Below are positions 26,970 to 37,746 of a stretch of 64,000 nucleotides of DNA, piece after piece. Below the pieces are notes generated by a model. It saw only the letters and a program-made list of their open reading frames with translations. It made no database searches and was not told the DNA's origin. Position 1 is the first letter of the stretch, and each line of letters begins with the position of its first letter. The DNA is from Flavobacterium sp. UGB4466 (GTDB lineage: Bacteria > Bacteroidota > Bacteroidia > Flavobacteriales > Flavobacteriaceae): the NCBI RefSeq assembly GCF_903469665.1, contig NZ_CAGKLC010000016.1, positions 1-64,000 of the forward strand, written 5' to 3'. The position numbers and the translations under genes were made by a program.

Positions 26970-28424
26970 TTATAAACTAGGTAAATCTCCGTTTCCTTTG
27001 GTTGGTAAATTGGTAGAGCCCATTAAGAACAAATCGACTTCTCTTGCTGCTTCACGACCTTCTGAAATGGCCCATACAATTAACGATTGTCCTCTTCGCA
27101 TATCACCGGCAGTGAAAATGTGCGGAACATTCGTTTGGTAATTTTTGGCTTTATAGTTGCTTCTCATATCGATTTCCAGTCCTAATTGCTCGCTTAAAGT
27201 TTTTTCAGGACCTGTAAATCCTAAAGCCAATAAAGCTAAATCGCATGGCCATATTTTCTCTGAACCTTCTTTTTCGATTAGTTCAGGACGTTGCCCCGGA
27301 GTCATTTTCCATTGTACTTCAACGGTTTTTAATCCTACCAGTTCTCCTTTATCGTTGGATAAGAATTCTTTGGTATTGATCAACCAGTTCCTATCACAGC
27401 CTTCTTCGTGAGAAGATGAGGTTTTTAACTGTAGTGGCCAAAAAGGCCAGGGAGTTGTTTCGCTTCTTCCAACGGGAGGTTTTGGTAAAATCTCAAAGTT
27501 GGTTACCGATTTTGCACCATGCCTGTTAGAAGTTCCGATACAATCAGAACCGGTGTCTCCACCGCCAATTACGATTACATCTTTACCGGTAGCCATAACC
27601 TGATCTTGAATTGATTCTCCAAATAAAACTTTAGTCTGCTGAGTTAAGAAATCCATTGCCTGAACAACGCCTTTGCTTTCGATTCCTTTAGTTGGTAAAC
27701 TTCTTCTTTCGGTTGCACCACCGCACAATACGATAGAATCAAAAGAATTTAATTCGGCTACGCTATAGTTAACGCCAACATTTACATTGGTTTTAAAAGT
27801 GATTCCTTCCGCTTCAAGGATTGCTACACGTCGGTCGATAATTCCTTTTTCTAATTTGAAATTTGGAATTCCGTAACGTAATAAGCCACCAATGGCATTG
27901 TCTCTTTCAAAAACGGTAACGGTGTGACCGGCTCTGTTTAGTTGCTGTGCTGCTGCTAAACCTGCAGGTCCTGAGCCAATAACAGCAACTGTTTTTCCAG
28001 TTCTGGTTTTTGGGGCCTGTGGTTTGATCCAGCCTTCGGCAAAGCCTCTTTCGATGATGTTTTTCTCGATGTTTTCGATGGCAACAGGCTCTTTGATGAT
28101 CCCTAACACACATGATTTCTCACATGGAGCAGGGCATAAGCGGCCTGTAAATTCCGGAAAGTTATTAGTAGACTGTAGAATCTCTAAAGCACTTTGCCAT
28201 TCTTCCTGATGTACCATATCGTTGAAATCAGGAATTAAATTTCCTAACGGACAGGAACTGTGGCAAAAAGGAATACCACAATCCATACATCTCGAACCTT
28301 GTTCTTTTATTTTATCTTTTGCTAACGGAATCGTAAATTCGTTGTAGTTCGTAACACGTTCTGCAACTGCTATATTACTTTCGTCGGCTCTGTTATATTC
28401 TTTAAATCCGCCTATTTTACCCAT
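26970..28424 (-). CDS. gltD: Glutamate synthase small (beta) subunit
   Basis: 484 residues from the ATG at 28424 (MGKIGGFKEYNR, the usual start of this family); an in-frame ATG 36 bp upstream is less likely. The subunit feeds NAD(P)H electrons through FAD and Fe-S clusters to the large subunit. Seen: CMDCGIPFCHSSCPLGN, cysteines at about 46, 49, 54 and 58 that bind Fe-S; a second cysteine pair CPAPCEKSC; the FAD site IGSGPAGLAAAQQLNRAG; the NAD(P) site VIGGGDTGSDCIG; and the FAD closing motif FTAGDMRRGQSLIVWAI. It lies 156 bp downstream of gltB, as expected for the gltBD operon. Cytosolic. Confidence 0.93.
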   Translation of the reverse strand: MGKIGGFKEYNRADESNIAVAERVTNYNEFTIPLAKDKIKEQGSRCMDCGIPFCHSSCPLGNLIPDFNDMVHQEEWQSALEILQSTNNFPEFTGRLCPAPCEKSCVLGIIKEPVAIENIEKNIIERGFAEGWIKPQAPKTRTGKTVAVIGSGPAGLAAAQQLNRAGHTVTVFERDNAIGGLLRYGIPNFKLEKGIIDRRVAILEAEGITFKTNVNVGVNYSVAELNSFDSIVLCGGATERRSLPTKGIESKGVVQAMDFLTQQTKVLFGESIQDQVMATGKDVIVIGGGDTGSDCIGTSNRHGAKSVTNFEILPKPPVGRSETTPWPFWPLQLKTSSSHEEGCDRNWLINTKEFLSNDKGELVGLKTVEVQWKMTPGQRPELIEKEGSEKIWPCDLALLALGFTGPEKTLSEQLGLEIDMRSNYKAKNYQTNVPHIFTAGDMRRGQSLIVWAISEGREAAREVDLFLMGSTNLPTKGNGDLPSL

Positions 28425-28470
28425 GACATTTTTAATTAAATCTAAATGATTAAATTCCAAATTCTAGTTT

Positions 28471-28535
28471 TTAACCGCAAAGAGCGCAAAGGTTTTTTAA
28501 AATTCTTTGAGAGTTTTTAAGTTCGCAAAGCTTTG
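28471..28535. repeat. Partial CGCAAAG-type repeat in the gltB-gltD gap
   Basis: TTAACCGCAAAGAGCGCAAAG and later GTTCGCAAAG carry the same words as the elements at 34.8 and 37.7-38.2 kb, but without a clean second arm. It looks like a decayed copy. Confidence 0.5.
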
Positions 28536-28580
28536 AGGTTGATTTCAATCTAAAATCTAAAATCTGAATTCTAAAATCAT

Positions 28581-31500
28581 TTATCCCGCTATTAATTCTT
28601 CTATTTTTTTCTCTTCTGCAATTCGCTGTAATGCTTTTTTGTAATCTGTTGGCATCACTTTTACGAAATTTCGCTGTTCATTTTCCCAGTCTGCTAAAAT
28701 TCTTTTAGCTAATGGACTGTTGGTGTACAGAGAGTGGTTTTTGATCAGTTTTCTTAGTTTTCTCACGTCCTCGTCTTCGATAGGGTCAAAAGCAACCATT
28801 TCCATGTTGCATACCCTTGCATCGAATTGCTGCTTCGGGTCGTACACATAAGCAACACCACCACTCATACCTGCGGCGAAGTTTCGTCCTGTTTTTCCTA
28901 AAACAACTACTGTACCTCCCGTCATGTATTCGCATCCGTGATCTCCAATTCCTTCTACAACGGCAGTTGCTCCGGAATTTCTAACACAGAAGCGCTCTCC
29001 GGCAATTCCATTAATATAGGCCTCTCCGGTAATAGCTCCGTAAAGGGCAACGTTTCCGATAATGATATTTTCTTCAGGTTTGAAGGTGGCAGTAGGAGGG
29101 ACTTTTACAATTAATTTTCCTCCTGAAAGTCCTTTTCCTAAGTAATCATTACAGTTTCCGTGAATTTTAAACGACAATCCGTTGGTGGCAAAAGCACCAA
29201 AACTTTGTCCGGCAGAACCTTCAAAATCAACTAAAATAGTATCATCAGGTAATCCTTGTGCGCCATAAATTTTTGAGATTTCATTACTCAAAATGGCACC
29301 TACGGAACGGTCTGTATTTTTAATTTTAAAGGTAACTCTGGTTTTTTCTTTTCTGTAAATAGACGGAATTGCTTCTTTAATGATATCAAAATCCAATACA
29401 TTTTCAAGCTGGTGATCTTGTTGTGTTGTGTTGTGATTTGGTACCGTTTTGGCTTTTTCCGGTTTGTATAAAATCGATGATAAGTCTAAGCCATTGGCTT
29501 TGTAATGTTGGATCGCTTTGTTCACATTTAATTTTTGCGACTGACCTACCATTTCTTTTAAAGTTCTGAAACCTAATTGCGCCATGATTTCTCTTAGCTC
29601 TTCGGCAATAAAATACATGAAGTTGATCACGTGCTCCGGAGTCCCTTTGAAATTTTTTCTCAATTCAGGATCCTGAGTAGCAATACCAACCGGACAGGTA
29701 TTCAAGTGACAAGCTCTCATCATAATACATCCGGAAGCTACAAGCGGAGCCGTTGCAAAACCAAATTCTTCTGCTCCTAATAAAGCGGCTATCGCTACGT
29801 CACGACCCGTTTTTAGCTGTCCGTCACATTCCAGAACCACACGGCTTCTTAAATCGTTCAAGATCAAAGTTTGTTGCGCTTCGGCTAATCCAAGTTCCCA
29901 CGGAATACCTGTATGTTGTAAAGAAGTTAAGGGTGCAGCACCAGTTCCTCCGTCATAACCTGAAATTAAGATCACGTCGGCTTTTGCTTTGGCAACACCG
30001 GCTGCGATGGTTCCAACGCCAACTTCGGAAACTAATTTTACATTGACACGAGCTTCACGATTGGCATTTTTCAAATCGTAAATCAACTGAGACAAATCTT
30101 CAATAGAATAAATGTCGTGGTGCGGAGGAGGTGAAATCAAACCTACATAAGGGGTTGAATTTCTGGTTTCGGCAATCCAGGGCACTACTTTTTCTCCCGG
30201 AAGCTGTCCGCCTTCACCCGGTTTAGCCCCCTGAGCCATTTTAATCTGGATCTCTTTAGCGTTGGTCAAATAGTTGATTGAAACACCAAAACGTCCCGAA
30301 GCTACTTGTTTGATCGCACTGTTTCTCGAATCTCCGTTAATTTCTTTCTGGAAACGTTTTGGATCTTCTCCGCCTTCTCCGGAATTACTTTTTCCGCCAA
30401 TTCTGTTCATGGCAATCGCTAAGTTCTCATGCGCTTCTCTACTGATGGATCCGTATGACATGGCTCCGGTTTTGAATTTCTTCACAATTTCAGTCCACGA
30501 TTCTACTTCATCAATAGAAATCGGATCTAAATTATTGAATTCAAATAAACCTCTGATGGTCATTAAGTTTGAGCTTTGCTCATTGACCATATTCGAGTAT
30601 TCTTTATAGCTTTCAGGACTGTTCAGACGAACAGCTTGTTGCAGTTTAGAAATAGTGGTGGGGTTAAACATGTGTTTCTCTCCACCGCGTCTCCATCTGT
30701 AAATACCTCCAATTTCAAGAGAAAGTAAGTTGGCAATTTTTGAATTTGGAAATGCTTTTTGGAAACGTTTCTTCACTTCTTTTTCGACTTCCATCAAACC
30801 AATTCCTTCGATTCGTGATGGGGTGTAAGGGAAGTATTTTGAAGTAAAGGTTTTGTTTAGACCTAAAATCTCGAAAATCTGTGCCGCTCTGTACGAATGT
30901 AAAGTAGAGATACCAATTTTGTTCATGATTTTAACGATTCCTTTTGCAATGGCTTTGTTGTAATTTACAATCGCGTAATCTGCTTTTACACCTTTGATGA
31001 AGCCCTGATTCACCTGATCGTGAATGATTTCGTTTACCATGTATGGATTGATCGCACTTGCTCCGTATCCGAACAGTAAAGCAAAATGATGCGGTTCACG
31101 AGGTTCTGCAGATTCAATTATGATTCCGAATTTTGAACGAACCTGTAAAATATTCAAAGAGTGATGAATGTACGAACAAGCCAATAACATTGGTATTGGA
31201 GCCAGTTCTTCGCTTACGCCTCGGTCTGATAAAATAATGACATTGCATCCTTCAGAAACGGCCTTAAAGGTGGCCTCAACACATTTTTCAAGTGCACGCT
31301 CCAGTCCGTTAACTCCTTTTTCTATTTTATATAAGGTAGAAATAGTAGCCGATTTGAAATCAACGTGGTCAATGTTTCTGATTTTATCCAAATCCTCGTT
31401 GGAAATAACCGGATTTTGGATTTTTAGTTTTTTACACTGCTTAGATTCAATTTCAAAAATATTGAAATCACCGCCAATGGCTAAACTGATATCGGTAATG

Positions 31501-33098
31501 ATCTCCTCACGAATACCGTCTAAAGGCGGGTTAGTCACCTGTGCAAACAATTGCTTGAAGTAGTTGTACAACAACTGCGGCTGGTCTGATAAAACAGCCA
31601 AAGGCGTATCGTTACCCATAGAACTGATCGCTTCGGCTCCCTGACCTCCCATTGGGTTGATGATGGTTTTTAAATCTTCAATCGTGTAGCCAAACAACTT
31701 TTGTCGGGTCAGGAAATCCAGTTTTTCAACCGGAGTTGGGTTGTTGGTATACGGTATTTTAGATAAAGGCAATAAGTTAGCATCGATCCATTCTTTGTAA
31801 GGGCGTTTGGTAACGATGGATTTTTTTACCTCGTCGTCTTCGATAATACGGCCTTCGTTCATATCTACCAGGAACATTTTCCCAGGCTCTAAGCGACCGT
31901 GCTGAATCACATCTTCAGGATCGATATCCAAAACACCAATTTCTGATGACATGATGACAAAACCGCTTTTGGTTAAGGTATAACGTGATGGACGCAATCC
32001 GTTACGATCTAATAACGCACCAATGACGTTACCGTCTGTAAACGGAATAGAGGCAGGGCCATCCCAAGGCTCCATAATACAAGCGTTAAACTCGTAGAAG
32101 GCTTTTTTCTCCGGAGACATGGTCTGATGTTTTTCCCAGGCTTCAGGGACCACCATCATCATGGCTTCCGGTAGGGAACGTCCTGTCATTAATAGAAGTT
32201 CTACTACCATATCCATAGAAGCAGAATCTGATTTTCCTTCTAAGATAATTGGGAATAGTTTTTTGATATCATCGCCAAAAATTTTGCTTTGCATCAATTC
32301 TTCACGGGCGCGCATACGGCTAACGTTTCCGCGAAGCGTGTTGATTTCACCGTTGTGACACATGTATCTAAACGGCTGTGCTAAGTCCCAGGATGGGAAT
32401 GTATTGGTAGAGAAACGTTGGTGCACTAATGCCAAACGAGTCACTAAATCGGGATCTTTTAAGTCAACATAATAACGGCTGATGTCTTCCGGCATCAAGA
32501 GACCTTTATATATTATGGTAGTTGTCGATAAACTAGAGAAATAAAACATGTGGCTTTCGGAGGTTTTAGATCCTCTAATGGCATGCTCGGCAATTTTTCT
32601 AGCTGCAAAAAGTTTTGCATTAAATTCATTTTCAGTTAAATCCTGACCGTTTTTGCTAACAAAAACCTGTTTAACTGTTGGTTCTTTTTCTGCGGCGATT
32701 TGCCCTAAATTTTCTACTTCAACCGGTACATCTCTCCAACCCAGAATCTTTAAATTTTGATCCTTAATAGTCGATTCGAAAGCGTTCATACAAAAAGAAA
32801 CCTGGTTTTTGCTTTTTGGTAAAAAAAACATTCCTACTGCATACTCACGTGTTTCAGGGATTTCAAAATCACATACTTTTTTAAAAAAATCATGTGGGAT
32901 GTCGAATAAAATTCCAGCTCCGTCTCCAGTTCTTCCATCAGAACTAACTGCACCACGATGTTCCAATTTTATTAAGATATCCAATGCTTTGTGAATAATA
33001 TCATTTGATTTAATACCATTCAAATTACAAATAAATCCTGCACCACAATTGTCGTGTTCAAATTCAGGCAAATAAAGCCCTTGTTCTTTAACTTTCAT
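28581..33098 (-). CDS. gltB: Glutamate synthase large (alpha) subunit
   Basis: 1505 residues from the ATG at 33098 ([20 protein letters not shown]). The longer frame to 33227 is rejected because the catalytic cysteine must lie near the N-terminus after a short propeptide (here Cys18) and a -7 box lies just upstream. It makes two glutamates from glutamine and 2-oxoglutarate. Domains in order: class II glutamine amidotransferase ([16 protein letters not shown]), central domain, FMN-binding TIM barrel with [12 protein letters not shown] and the 3Fe-4S cysteines [15 protein letters not shown], then the C-terminal GXGXG helix ([24 protein letters not shown]). Cytosolic, partner of gltD. Confidence 0.94.
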   Translation of the reverse strand: MKVKEQGLYLPEFEHDNCGAGFICNLNGIKSNDIIHKALDILIKLEHRGAVSSDGRTGDGAGILFDIPHDFFKKVCDFEIPETREYAVGMFFLPKSKNQVSFCMNAFESTIKDQNLKILGWRDVPVEVENLGQIAAEKEPTVKQVFVSKNGQDLTENEFNAKLFAARKIAEHAIRGSKTSESHMFYFSSLSTTTIIYKGLLMPEDISRYYVDLKDPDLVTRLALVHQRFSTNTFPSWDLAQPFRYMCHNGEINTLRGNVSRMRAREELMQSKIFGDDIKKLFPIILEGKSDSASMDMVVELLLMTGRSLPEAMMMVVPEAWEKHQTMSPEKKAFYEFNACIMEPWDGPASIPFTDGNVIGALLDRNGLRPSRYTLTKSGFVIMSSEIGVLDIDPEDVIQHGRLEPGKMFLVDMNEGRIIEDDEVKKSIVTKRPYKEWIDANLLPLSKIPYTNNPTPVEKLDFLTRQKLFGYTIEDLKTIINPMGGQGAEAISSMGNDTPLAVLSDQPQLLYNYFKQLFAQVTNPPLDGIREEIITDISLAIGGDFNIFEIESKQCKKLKIQNPVISNEDLDKIRNIDHVDFKSATISTLYKIEKGVNGLERALEKCVEATFKAVSEGCNVIILSDRGVSEELAPIPMLLACSYIHHSLNILQVRSKFGIIIESAEPREPHHFALLFGYGASAINPYMVNEIIHDQVNQGFIKGVKADYAIVNYNKAIAKGIVKIMNKIGISTLHSYRAAQIFEILGLNKTFTSKYFPYTPSRIEGIGLMEVEKEVKKRFQKAFPNSKIANLLSLEIGGIYRWRRGGEKHMFNPTTISKLQQAVRLNSPESYKEYSNMVNEQSSNLMTIRGLFEFNNLDPISIDEVESWTEIVKKFKTGAMSYGSISREAHENLAIAMNRIGGKSNSGEGGEDPKRFQKEINGDSRNSAIKQVASGRFGVSINYLTNAKEIQIKMAQGAKPGEGGQLPGEKVVPWIAETRNSTPYVGLISPPPHHDIYSIEDLSQLIYDLKNANREARVNVKLVSEVGVGTIAAGVAKAKADVILISGYDGGTGAAPLTSLQHTGIPWELGLAEAQQTLILNDLRSRVVLECDGQLKTGRDVAIAALLGAEEFGFATAPLVASGCIMMRACHLNTCPVGIATQDPELRKNFKGTPEHVINFMYFIAEELREIMAQLGFRTLKEMVGQSQKLNVNKAIQHYKANGLDLSSILYKPEKAKTVPNHNTTQQDHQLENVLDFDIIKEAIPSIYRKEKTRVTFKIKNTDRSVGAILSNEISKIYGAQGLPDDTILVDFEGSAGQSFGAFATNGLSFKIHGNCNDYLGKGLSGGKLIVKVPPTATFKPEENIIIGNVALYGAITGEAYINGIAGERFCVRNSGATAVVEGIGDHGCEYMTGGTVVVLGKTGRNFAAGMSGGVAYVYDPKQQFDARVCNMEMVAFDPIEDEDVRKLRKLIKNHSLYTNSPLAKRILADWENEQRNFVKVMPTDYKKALQRIAEEKKIEELIAG

Positions 33099-33115
33099 TC
33101 TTGATATTTTTTTTA

Positions 33116-33123
33116 CAAAAATA
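33116..33123 (-). promoter_or_regulatory. -7 box TATTTTTG upstream of gltB
   Basis: On the minus strand TATTTTTG matches TAnnTTTG, 18 bp before the preferred gltB start. It lies inside the longer frame, which supports the shorter start. The -33 region has TTA rather than TTG. Confidence 0.4.
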
Positions 33124-33457
33124 GAGATTTCGTTAAACATAATGTATTGAAATTGCGATTTGGCTTTCATTTTTGTTGTAATATTAGAAAAAGACTTCTT
33201 AATTGATAATAATGTTATTTTGACCATTGCGAATTATTAAAATGACAATACGGACTAAAATATAGTATGAAAAATCGCTGTAAGACTAATAAATACGGTG
33301 GTCTTTTTGTTAAATATCAAACGTTTTAGTGATTTCTAGTTAATATTAACAAATTATTTATTTAACCATTTCTTTGCTTTCAAAAAGAATAAACGTTTCG
33401 TGCATATCACTCTCGTTTTTTAATTGAAAAAGATTTTACTATTAAGTTGATTTTTGC

Positions 33458-33465
33458 TACTTTTG
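33458..33465 (+). promoter_or_regulatory. -7 box TACTTTTG upstream of sucC
   Basis: TACTTTTG matches TAnnTTTG, 49 bp before the ATG at 33514. It lies inside the longer frame and so supports the shorter start. Confidence 0.5.
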
Positions 33466-33513
33466 TCGCACTTTTATTCTGAAATAAATTCAGAACCAGA
33501 CAAATTCTATATT

Positions 33514-34707
33514 ATGAACATACACGAATATCAAGGAAAAGAAATTTTAGCAAGTTACGGAGTACGCATTCAACGCGGAATTGTGGCTAACAATGCGGTT
33601 GAAGCTGTGGCTGCTGCAAAACAATTAACTGCCGAAACGGGTACAGGATGGCATGTGATAAAAGCACAAATTCACGCAGGTGGACGTGGAAAAGGTGGTG
33701 GAGTGAAGTTGGCTAAAAACTTGCAACAAGTTGAAGAAATTGCTGAACAAATCATTGGAATGCAATTGATTACTCCTCAAACTTCTGCTGAGGGTAAAAA
33801 AGTAAACAAAGTTTTAGTTGCTGAAGATGTTTACTATCCTGGTGAAAGCGAAACTTCTGAGTTTTATGTTTCTGTTTTATTGAATAGAGGTACAGGACGT
33901 AACATGATTATGTATTCTACTGAAGGTGGAATGGATATCGAAGAAGTTGCTGAGCATACACCACACTTAATTTTTACAGAAGAAATTGATCCAACTGTTG
34001 GATTACAAGGTTTTCAGGCAAGAAGAATTGCTTTTAACTTAGGTCTTTCTGGAAATGCTTTTAAAGAAATGGTGAAATTCATCGATTCATTATACAACGC
34101 TTACGTTGGTTCTGATGCATCTATGTTCGAAATCAACCCGGTTTTGAAAACTTCAGATAACAAAATTATGGCTGTTGATGCTAAAGTAAATATCGATGAT
34201 AATGCTTTATACAGACAAGCAAAATATGCTGAGATGAGAGATATCCGTGAGGAGAATCCAATCGAGGTTGAAGCTAAAGAAGTAGGATTGAACTATGTAG
34301 ATCTTGACGGTACTGTAGGTTGTATGGTAAACGGAGCTGGTCTTGCAATGGCAACTATGGATTTAATTAAATACGCTGGATTTGAGCCTGCTAACTTCTT
34401 AGACGTTGGTGGAACTGCTGATGCAAAACGTGTTGAAACAGCTTTCCGTATCATCTTAAAAGATCCAAACGTAAAAGCTATTTTGATCAATATCTTCGGA
34501 GGAATCGTTCGTTGTGACCGTGTTGCTCAAGGTGTTGTTGATGCTTACAAAAACATGGGTGACGCTATCAATGTGCCAATTATCGTTCGTTTGCAAGGAA
34601 CAAATGCTGAAATTGCAAAAGAATTAATTGACAACTCAGGTATGCCAATTTTATCAGCTGTTCAATTTCAGGAAGCTGCTGACCAAGTTAAAGCTGCTCT
34701 TTCTTAA
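33514..34707 (+). CDS. sucC: Succinate-CoA ligase, ADP/GDP-forming, beta subunit
   Basis: 397 residues from the ATG at 33514 (MNIHEYQGKEIL, the canonical start); the longer frame is rejected. The beta subunit has an N-terminal ATP-grasp domain (KAQIHAGGRGKGGGVKLAKN) and a C-terminal CoA-ligase-like domain (FLDVGGTADAKRVETAFRII, LINIFGGIVRCDRVAQGVV). It is the step of the TCA cycle that makes ATP from succinyl-CoA. Residues of the nucleotide-binding face (GKGGG) and the phosphate-binding loop (GGTA) are seen. The alpha subunit gene sucD is not adjacent; the next gene is on the other strand. It ends at a strong terminator. Cytosolic. Confidence 0.95.
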   Translation: MNIHEYQGKEILASYGVRIQRGIVANNAVEAVAAAKQLTAETGTGWHVIKAQIHAGGRGKGGGVKLAKNLQQVEEIAEQIIGMQLITPQTSAEGKKVNKVLVAEDVYYPGESETSEFYVSVLLNRGTGRNMIMYSTEGGMDIEEVAEHTPHLIFTEEIDPTVGLQGFQARRIAFNLGLSGNAFKEMVKFIDSLYNAYVGSDASMFEINPVLKTSDNKIMAVDAKVNIDDNALYRQAKYAEMRDIREENPIEVEAKEVGLNYVDLDGTVGCMVNGAGLAMATMDLIKYAGFEPANFLDVGGTADAKRVETAFRIILKDPNVKAILINIFGGIVRCDRVAQGVVDAYKNMGDAINVPIIVRLQGTNAEIAKELIDNSGMPILSAVQFQEAADQVKAALS

Positions 34708-34733
34708 TTCAATAAGAAATCAATTGATATAGA

Positions 34734-34763
34734 AAATCCATTCCGAAAGGAGTGGATTTTTTT
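34734..34763 (+). terminator. Rho-independent terminator after sucC
   Basis: The hairpin AATCCATTCC-GAAA-GGAGTGGATT, with a stable tetraloop and a T-run after it, lies about 27 bp past the sucC stop. Confidence 0.85.
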
Positions 34764-34771
34764 GTTTTTAT

Positions 34772-34958
34772 AACCGCAAAGCACGCAAAGATTTACGCAA
34801 AGTTCGCAAAGTTTTTTTTGCCACGAATTCACGAATTATTTTTGATAATCTTTGAGAACAAAAATTCGTGAATTCGTGGCTATTTTAAACAAATTGCTTT
34901 GCGAACTTTGCGTTTCTATTGACAATGCTAAGTTAAATTCTTAGCGCCCTTTGCGGTT
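34772..34958. repeat. Three nested perfect inverted repeats between convergent genes
   Basis: Outer arms AACCGCAAAG (34772-34781) with complement at 34949-34958. Middle arms CGCAAAGTTCGCAAAG (34796-34811) with complement at 34897-34912. Inner arms GCCACGAATTCACGAATT (34820-34837) with complement at 34863-34880. All three pairs are perfect. The element fills the gap between sucC (+) and a minus-strand gene. It can fold as one long cruciform or as an RNA hairpin in either transcript. The same words recur at 37.7-38.2 and 44.0 kb. Confidence 0.85.
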
Positions 34959-34971
34959 AAATGATTCCTGA

Positions 34972-35775
34972 CTATTTTAAAACCGCTGCCAGTTCTACAA
35001 TTTCAAAATCGGGATTGTGTTCAACAAATTCCCTGATCATAGCAGTATGTCCGGCTCCTAATAAAACCATGATTTTGTCGTCTTTACTTTCGGTTAGTTT
35101 TTGAATTAAAGCATACATATATAGGTTTCTTCTGTACCATTCCGAAACTAAGTAAGCCCCCACAAAATCGTCCGTTTTGCCTCCTTTAGTAGCCGTTTCA
35201 ACATACCAGCCAATATTGTCTTCATTCGATTTTTTAGTATTGATATCTAACAGTAGTTCAGTCAGTGAATATTTGGCAATTTTTTCATTTTGACTCTTTT
35301 CATAATATTTCATCGTTTCTTCATTCTTTTTGATTAGATCAAACTGACCGGCGGCTGTCATCCCTTTTACAAGACTGTCATATGGAAAGTCGGTGTTGTT
35401 GTAATCAATGGCATATAGCTTTTTATGGCCTAGTTTTTTAGCTGATCTTAAAGCGACTTGTACAATTTCATCTGATTGTTTATGAAGTAAACTGTCCGTA
35501 TTTCTATTGTAGAATTTGTCCAGTTTGTCTTGTTTTTGGTAGTTCCATTCGACAAAGATTTTATCCGGACCAAACTTTTTAATTTTATTGGTGATGTTCT
35601 CCAGTTCCTTTTGACTTCTGTCTGACATCACATTAAAGCTGTTGATTTTAGCAACGTCAAGTCCCGGGTTTTCAAAATGGAAGGTTCCAAGTAAGAGTAC
35701 TTGTTTTTTCTTTGACTGTCCGGAAACGGTATTAAATGCGATAACAGCAAGTAATAGTAAGGTGATTTTTTTCAT
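34972..35775 (-). CDS. DUF5694 (TraB/GumN-like) exported protein
   Basis: 267 residues with a signal peptide (MKKITLLLLAVIAFNTVSGQ). The motif order VLLLGTFHFENPG at the start, IFVEWNYQKQDKLDKFYN in the middle and MVLLGAGHTAMIREFVEHNP at the end fits DUF5694, which shares the GxFH...GxGH pattern of TraB/GumN-like putative metalloproteases or ereA/ChaN-type proteins. The histidines of both GTFH and GAGH are present. Probably periplasmic. No activity has been established that can be claimed here. It stands alone, with a palindromic element just past its stop. Confidence 0.82.
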   Translation of the reverse strand: MKKITLLLLAVIAFNTVSGQSKKKQVLLLGTFHFENPGLDVAKINSFNVMSDRSQKELENITNKIKKFGPDKIFVEWNYQKQDKLDKFYNRNTDSLLHKQSDEIVQVALRSAKKLGHKKLYAIDYNNTDFPYDSLVKGMTAAGQFDLIKKNEETMKYYEKSQNEKIAKYSLTELLLDINTKKSNEDNIGWYVETATKGGKTDDFVGAYLVSEWYRRNLYMYALIQKLTESKDDKIMVLLGAGHTAMIREFVEHNPDFEIVELAAVLK

Positions 35776-35970
35776 GATGATTGGTTTTTAAATTCAGGAC
35801 AAATGTAGCATAGGGTTTCAGGTGAAATTTTAGTTTTTGATAAACGTCAAATTTCAGATTACAAACCTTGAGAATCTGCGGTTGAAAAATTTGGTGTATC
35901 GTTTTTAATGGTTCGTCACCCAAAAGAGAGGTTTTGTATAAATATAGTATCCATATGAAGTCATAGTTGT

Positions 35971-35978
35971 ATTTTTGA
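35971..35978 (+). promoter_or_regulatory. -7 box TATTTTTG upstream of the sensor kinase gene
   Basis: TATTTTTG matches TAnnTTTG and lies 19 bp before the ATG at 35997. No -33 TTG at a proper distance is seen. Confidence 0.45.
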
Positions 35979-35996
35979 AAGGACAACAACATTATT

Positions 35997-37037
35997 ATGA
36001 AGCTAAAAATACCATTGTCTTATCATATCTTTCTTTTTTTGGGATTGTATATCACCTTTAATCTTTGGGAAATTGGGATAAACAATCGGGATCTGGATCT
36101 TGTATTCAACAGGATTTCCTTTATGTTTAACATTAGTTTTATAGTGGTAATCTTTATTGTCTACTTTCTGAATTTTCATACTTTCTGTAAATGGTTTTTA
36201 AACAAAAAGAAAATTCTCTTGTTTGTGATTAGTATTCCTATCACCTTGTTGATTTTTGCAGCAATACGTTATTTTGTTCAGGAAGTGATACTGTATGAGC
36301 TTACCGGAATTCATAATTATGCAAAAGAAACCAGAGAGATCAGCTATTATATTAAGGATAATTTTTTCTTTGGCCTGCCTGCTGTTATTTTGAGCAGTCT
36401 GGCTTATCTGTTCTTTCATTTTCAGGAAACGCAAAAACAAAATCAGGAATTAGTATTAGAAAATAAAAAGGCAGAACTCCAAATGTTGAAATCGCAGGTG
36501 AGTCCGCATTTTTTGTTTAACACCTTAAATTCCTTTTACAGTCAATTGGTTTTGAAAGAGGATGAAATGGCTTCGGATATTTTGGTACTTTCGGATTTGC
36601 TGCGTTATGTCATTACAGAAACGGAGAAAGATGAGGTATTGCTTTCCAAAGAAATTCAGTTTGTAGAAAACTACATTCATTTGCAGAAAAAAAGATTTGA
36701 AGATCAGCTTTACCTGGATTTTGTAATTGATGGTGATTATGCATCAGAAAAGATTCTTCCGTCGGTGCTGGTGCATTTTATTGAGAACGTTTTCAAACAT
36801 GGAAAATTGAATAAAGAAGAGGAGAAAGCGGTTATTGCTATCGTAATAAAAGAAAATTTTTTAGAGCTTTCAACGTTTAACTATAATGGTGCAGGGGAGA
36901 ATTATTCTTCAACCGGAATTGGTTTTGATAATCTTAGCAAACGTTTAGAGCATGCTTATAAAGGCGAGTTTACACTCGAGAAAATAGCAGAAAAGAATAC
37001 CTTTAAAACCTATTTAAAAATACCATTAAAAAAGTAA
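35997..37037 (+). CDS. LytS-type sensor histidine kinase
   Basis: 346 residues. The N-terminal 150 residues have four hydrophobic segments (for example ISFIVVIFIVYFLNF and LFVISIPITLLIFAAIRYF), so it is an inner membrane sensor. A coiled linker (FQETQKQNQELVLENKKAEL) leads to the His_kinase domain with the phospho-accepting histidine in LKSQVSPHFLFNTLN, then an ATP-binding part with HFIENVFKHGKL and STGIGFDNLSKRLEH. This is the LytS/YehU class. Its gene is separated by only 1 bp from the LytTR regulator, so they are one two-component pair. Signal unknown. Confidence 0.9.
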   Translation: MKLKIPLSYHIFLFLGLYITFNLWEIGINNRDLDLVFNRISFMFNISFIVVIFIVYFLNFHTFCKWFLNKKKILLFVISIPITLLIFAAIRYFVQEVILYELTGIHNYAKETREISYYIKDNFFFGLPAVILSSLAYLFFHFQETQKQNQELVLENKKAELQMLKSQVSPHFLFNTLNSFYSQLVLKEDEMASDILVLSDLLRYVITETEKDEVLLSKEIQFVENYIHLQKKRFEDQLYLDFVIDGDYASEKILPSVLVHFIENVFKHGKLNKEEEKAVIAIVIKENFLELSTFNYNGAGENYSSTGIGFDNLSKRLEHAYKGEFTLEKIAEKNTFKTYLKIPLKK

Positions 37038-37038
37038 T

Positions 37039-37746
37039 ATGAAATTGAAGTGTATCATTGTTGATGATGAGCCGCCGGCAACGCGTATTCTGGAAAATTA
37101 TATCGGGAAAGTATCTTTTTTGGAAAAAACAGCTGTTTTCAATGATGCGTTGAAAGCATTGGAATTTCTAAATACGCATAGTGTTGATGTTATTTTTCTG
37201 GATATTCAGATGCCGCAGCTAACGGGTTTGCAGCTTTCGAGAATCATTTCTAGAGAGATAAAAGTAATTTTTACAACGGCTTATCCTGATTTTGCTTTGG
37301 AGGGATTCGAATTGAATGCTGTAGATTATTTACTAAAACCAATCGCTTTTGAAAGGTTTTATCAGGCGGTTTCCAAACTAAATGGGGATTCAAAAACAGA
37401 AGTTGTATCGAATAACCATTCGGCTGAATTTATTTTTATTAAAACTGACGGAAAAAATAAATTTATAAAGTTGTTTTTAGAGGAGATTTTATATGTAGAA
37501 AGTCTTCAGAATTATGTTTGTATTCATACGTCGAATCAGCAAATTATCACACATTCATCCCTAAAAAATGTTGTTGAATCACTGCCCGAAAATGGTTTTG
37601 TTCAAATTCATAAATCGTATGTGGTAGCTTTAAAACATATTGAGTCAACAGATAATTTTTCGGTTTTTACAAATGGGAAAGAACTCCCGATTGGGGCAAC
37701 TTTTAAAGATGCTTTTTTTGAGAAAATAGAGGAGAATAAAATTTAA
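37039..37746 (+). CDS. LytTR-family response regulator
   Basis: 235 residues. The receiver domain has CIIVDDEPPATRILENYI, the phosphorylated aspartate in VIFLDIQMPQLTGLQL, and FTTAYPDFALEGFELNAVDY with LLKPIAFERF. The C-terminal LytTR DNA-binding domain reads FIFIKTDGKNKFIKLFLEEI, VESLQNYVCIHTSN and GFVQIHKSYVVALKHIEST. It should be activated by the kinase encoded directly upstream and bind promoter repeats. Its TAA stop (37744-37746) overlaps the first repeat of the tandem array (which begins AACCGC at 37745), so the element joins the gene without a gap. Confidence 0.92.
   Translation: MKLKCIIVDDEPPATRILENYIGKVSFLEKTAVFNDALKALEFLNTHSVDVIFLDIQMPQLTGLQLSRIISREIKVIFTTAYPDFALEGFELNAVDYLLKPIAFERFYQAVSKLNGDSKTEVVSNNHSAEFIFIKTDGKNKFIKLFLEEILYVESLQNYVCIHTSNQQIITHSSLKNVVESLPENGFVQIHKSYVVALKHIESTDNFSVFTNGKELPIGATFKDAFFEKIEENKI

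Noticed and set aside
33099..33227. Longer gltB start
   Set aside because: It would place the catalytic cysteine far from the N-terminus, and a -7 box lies within it.
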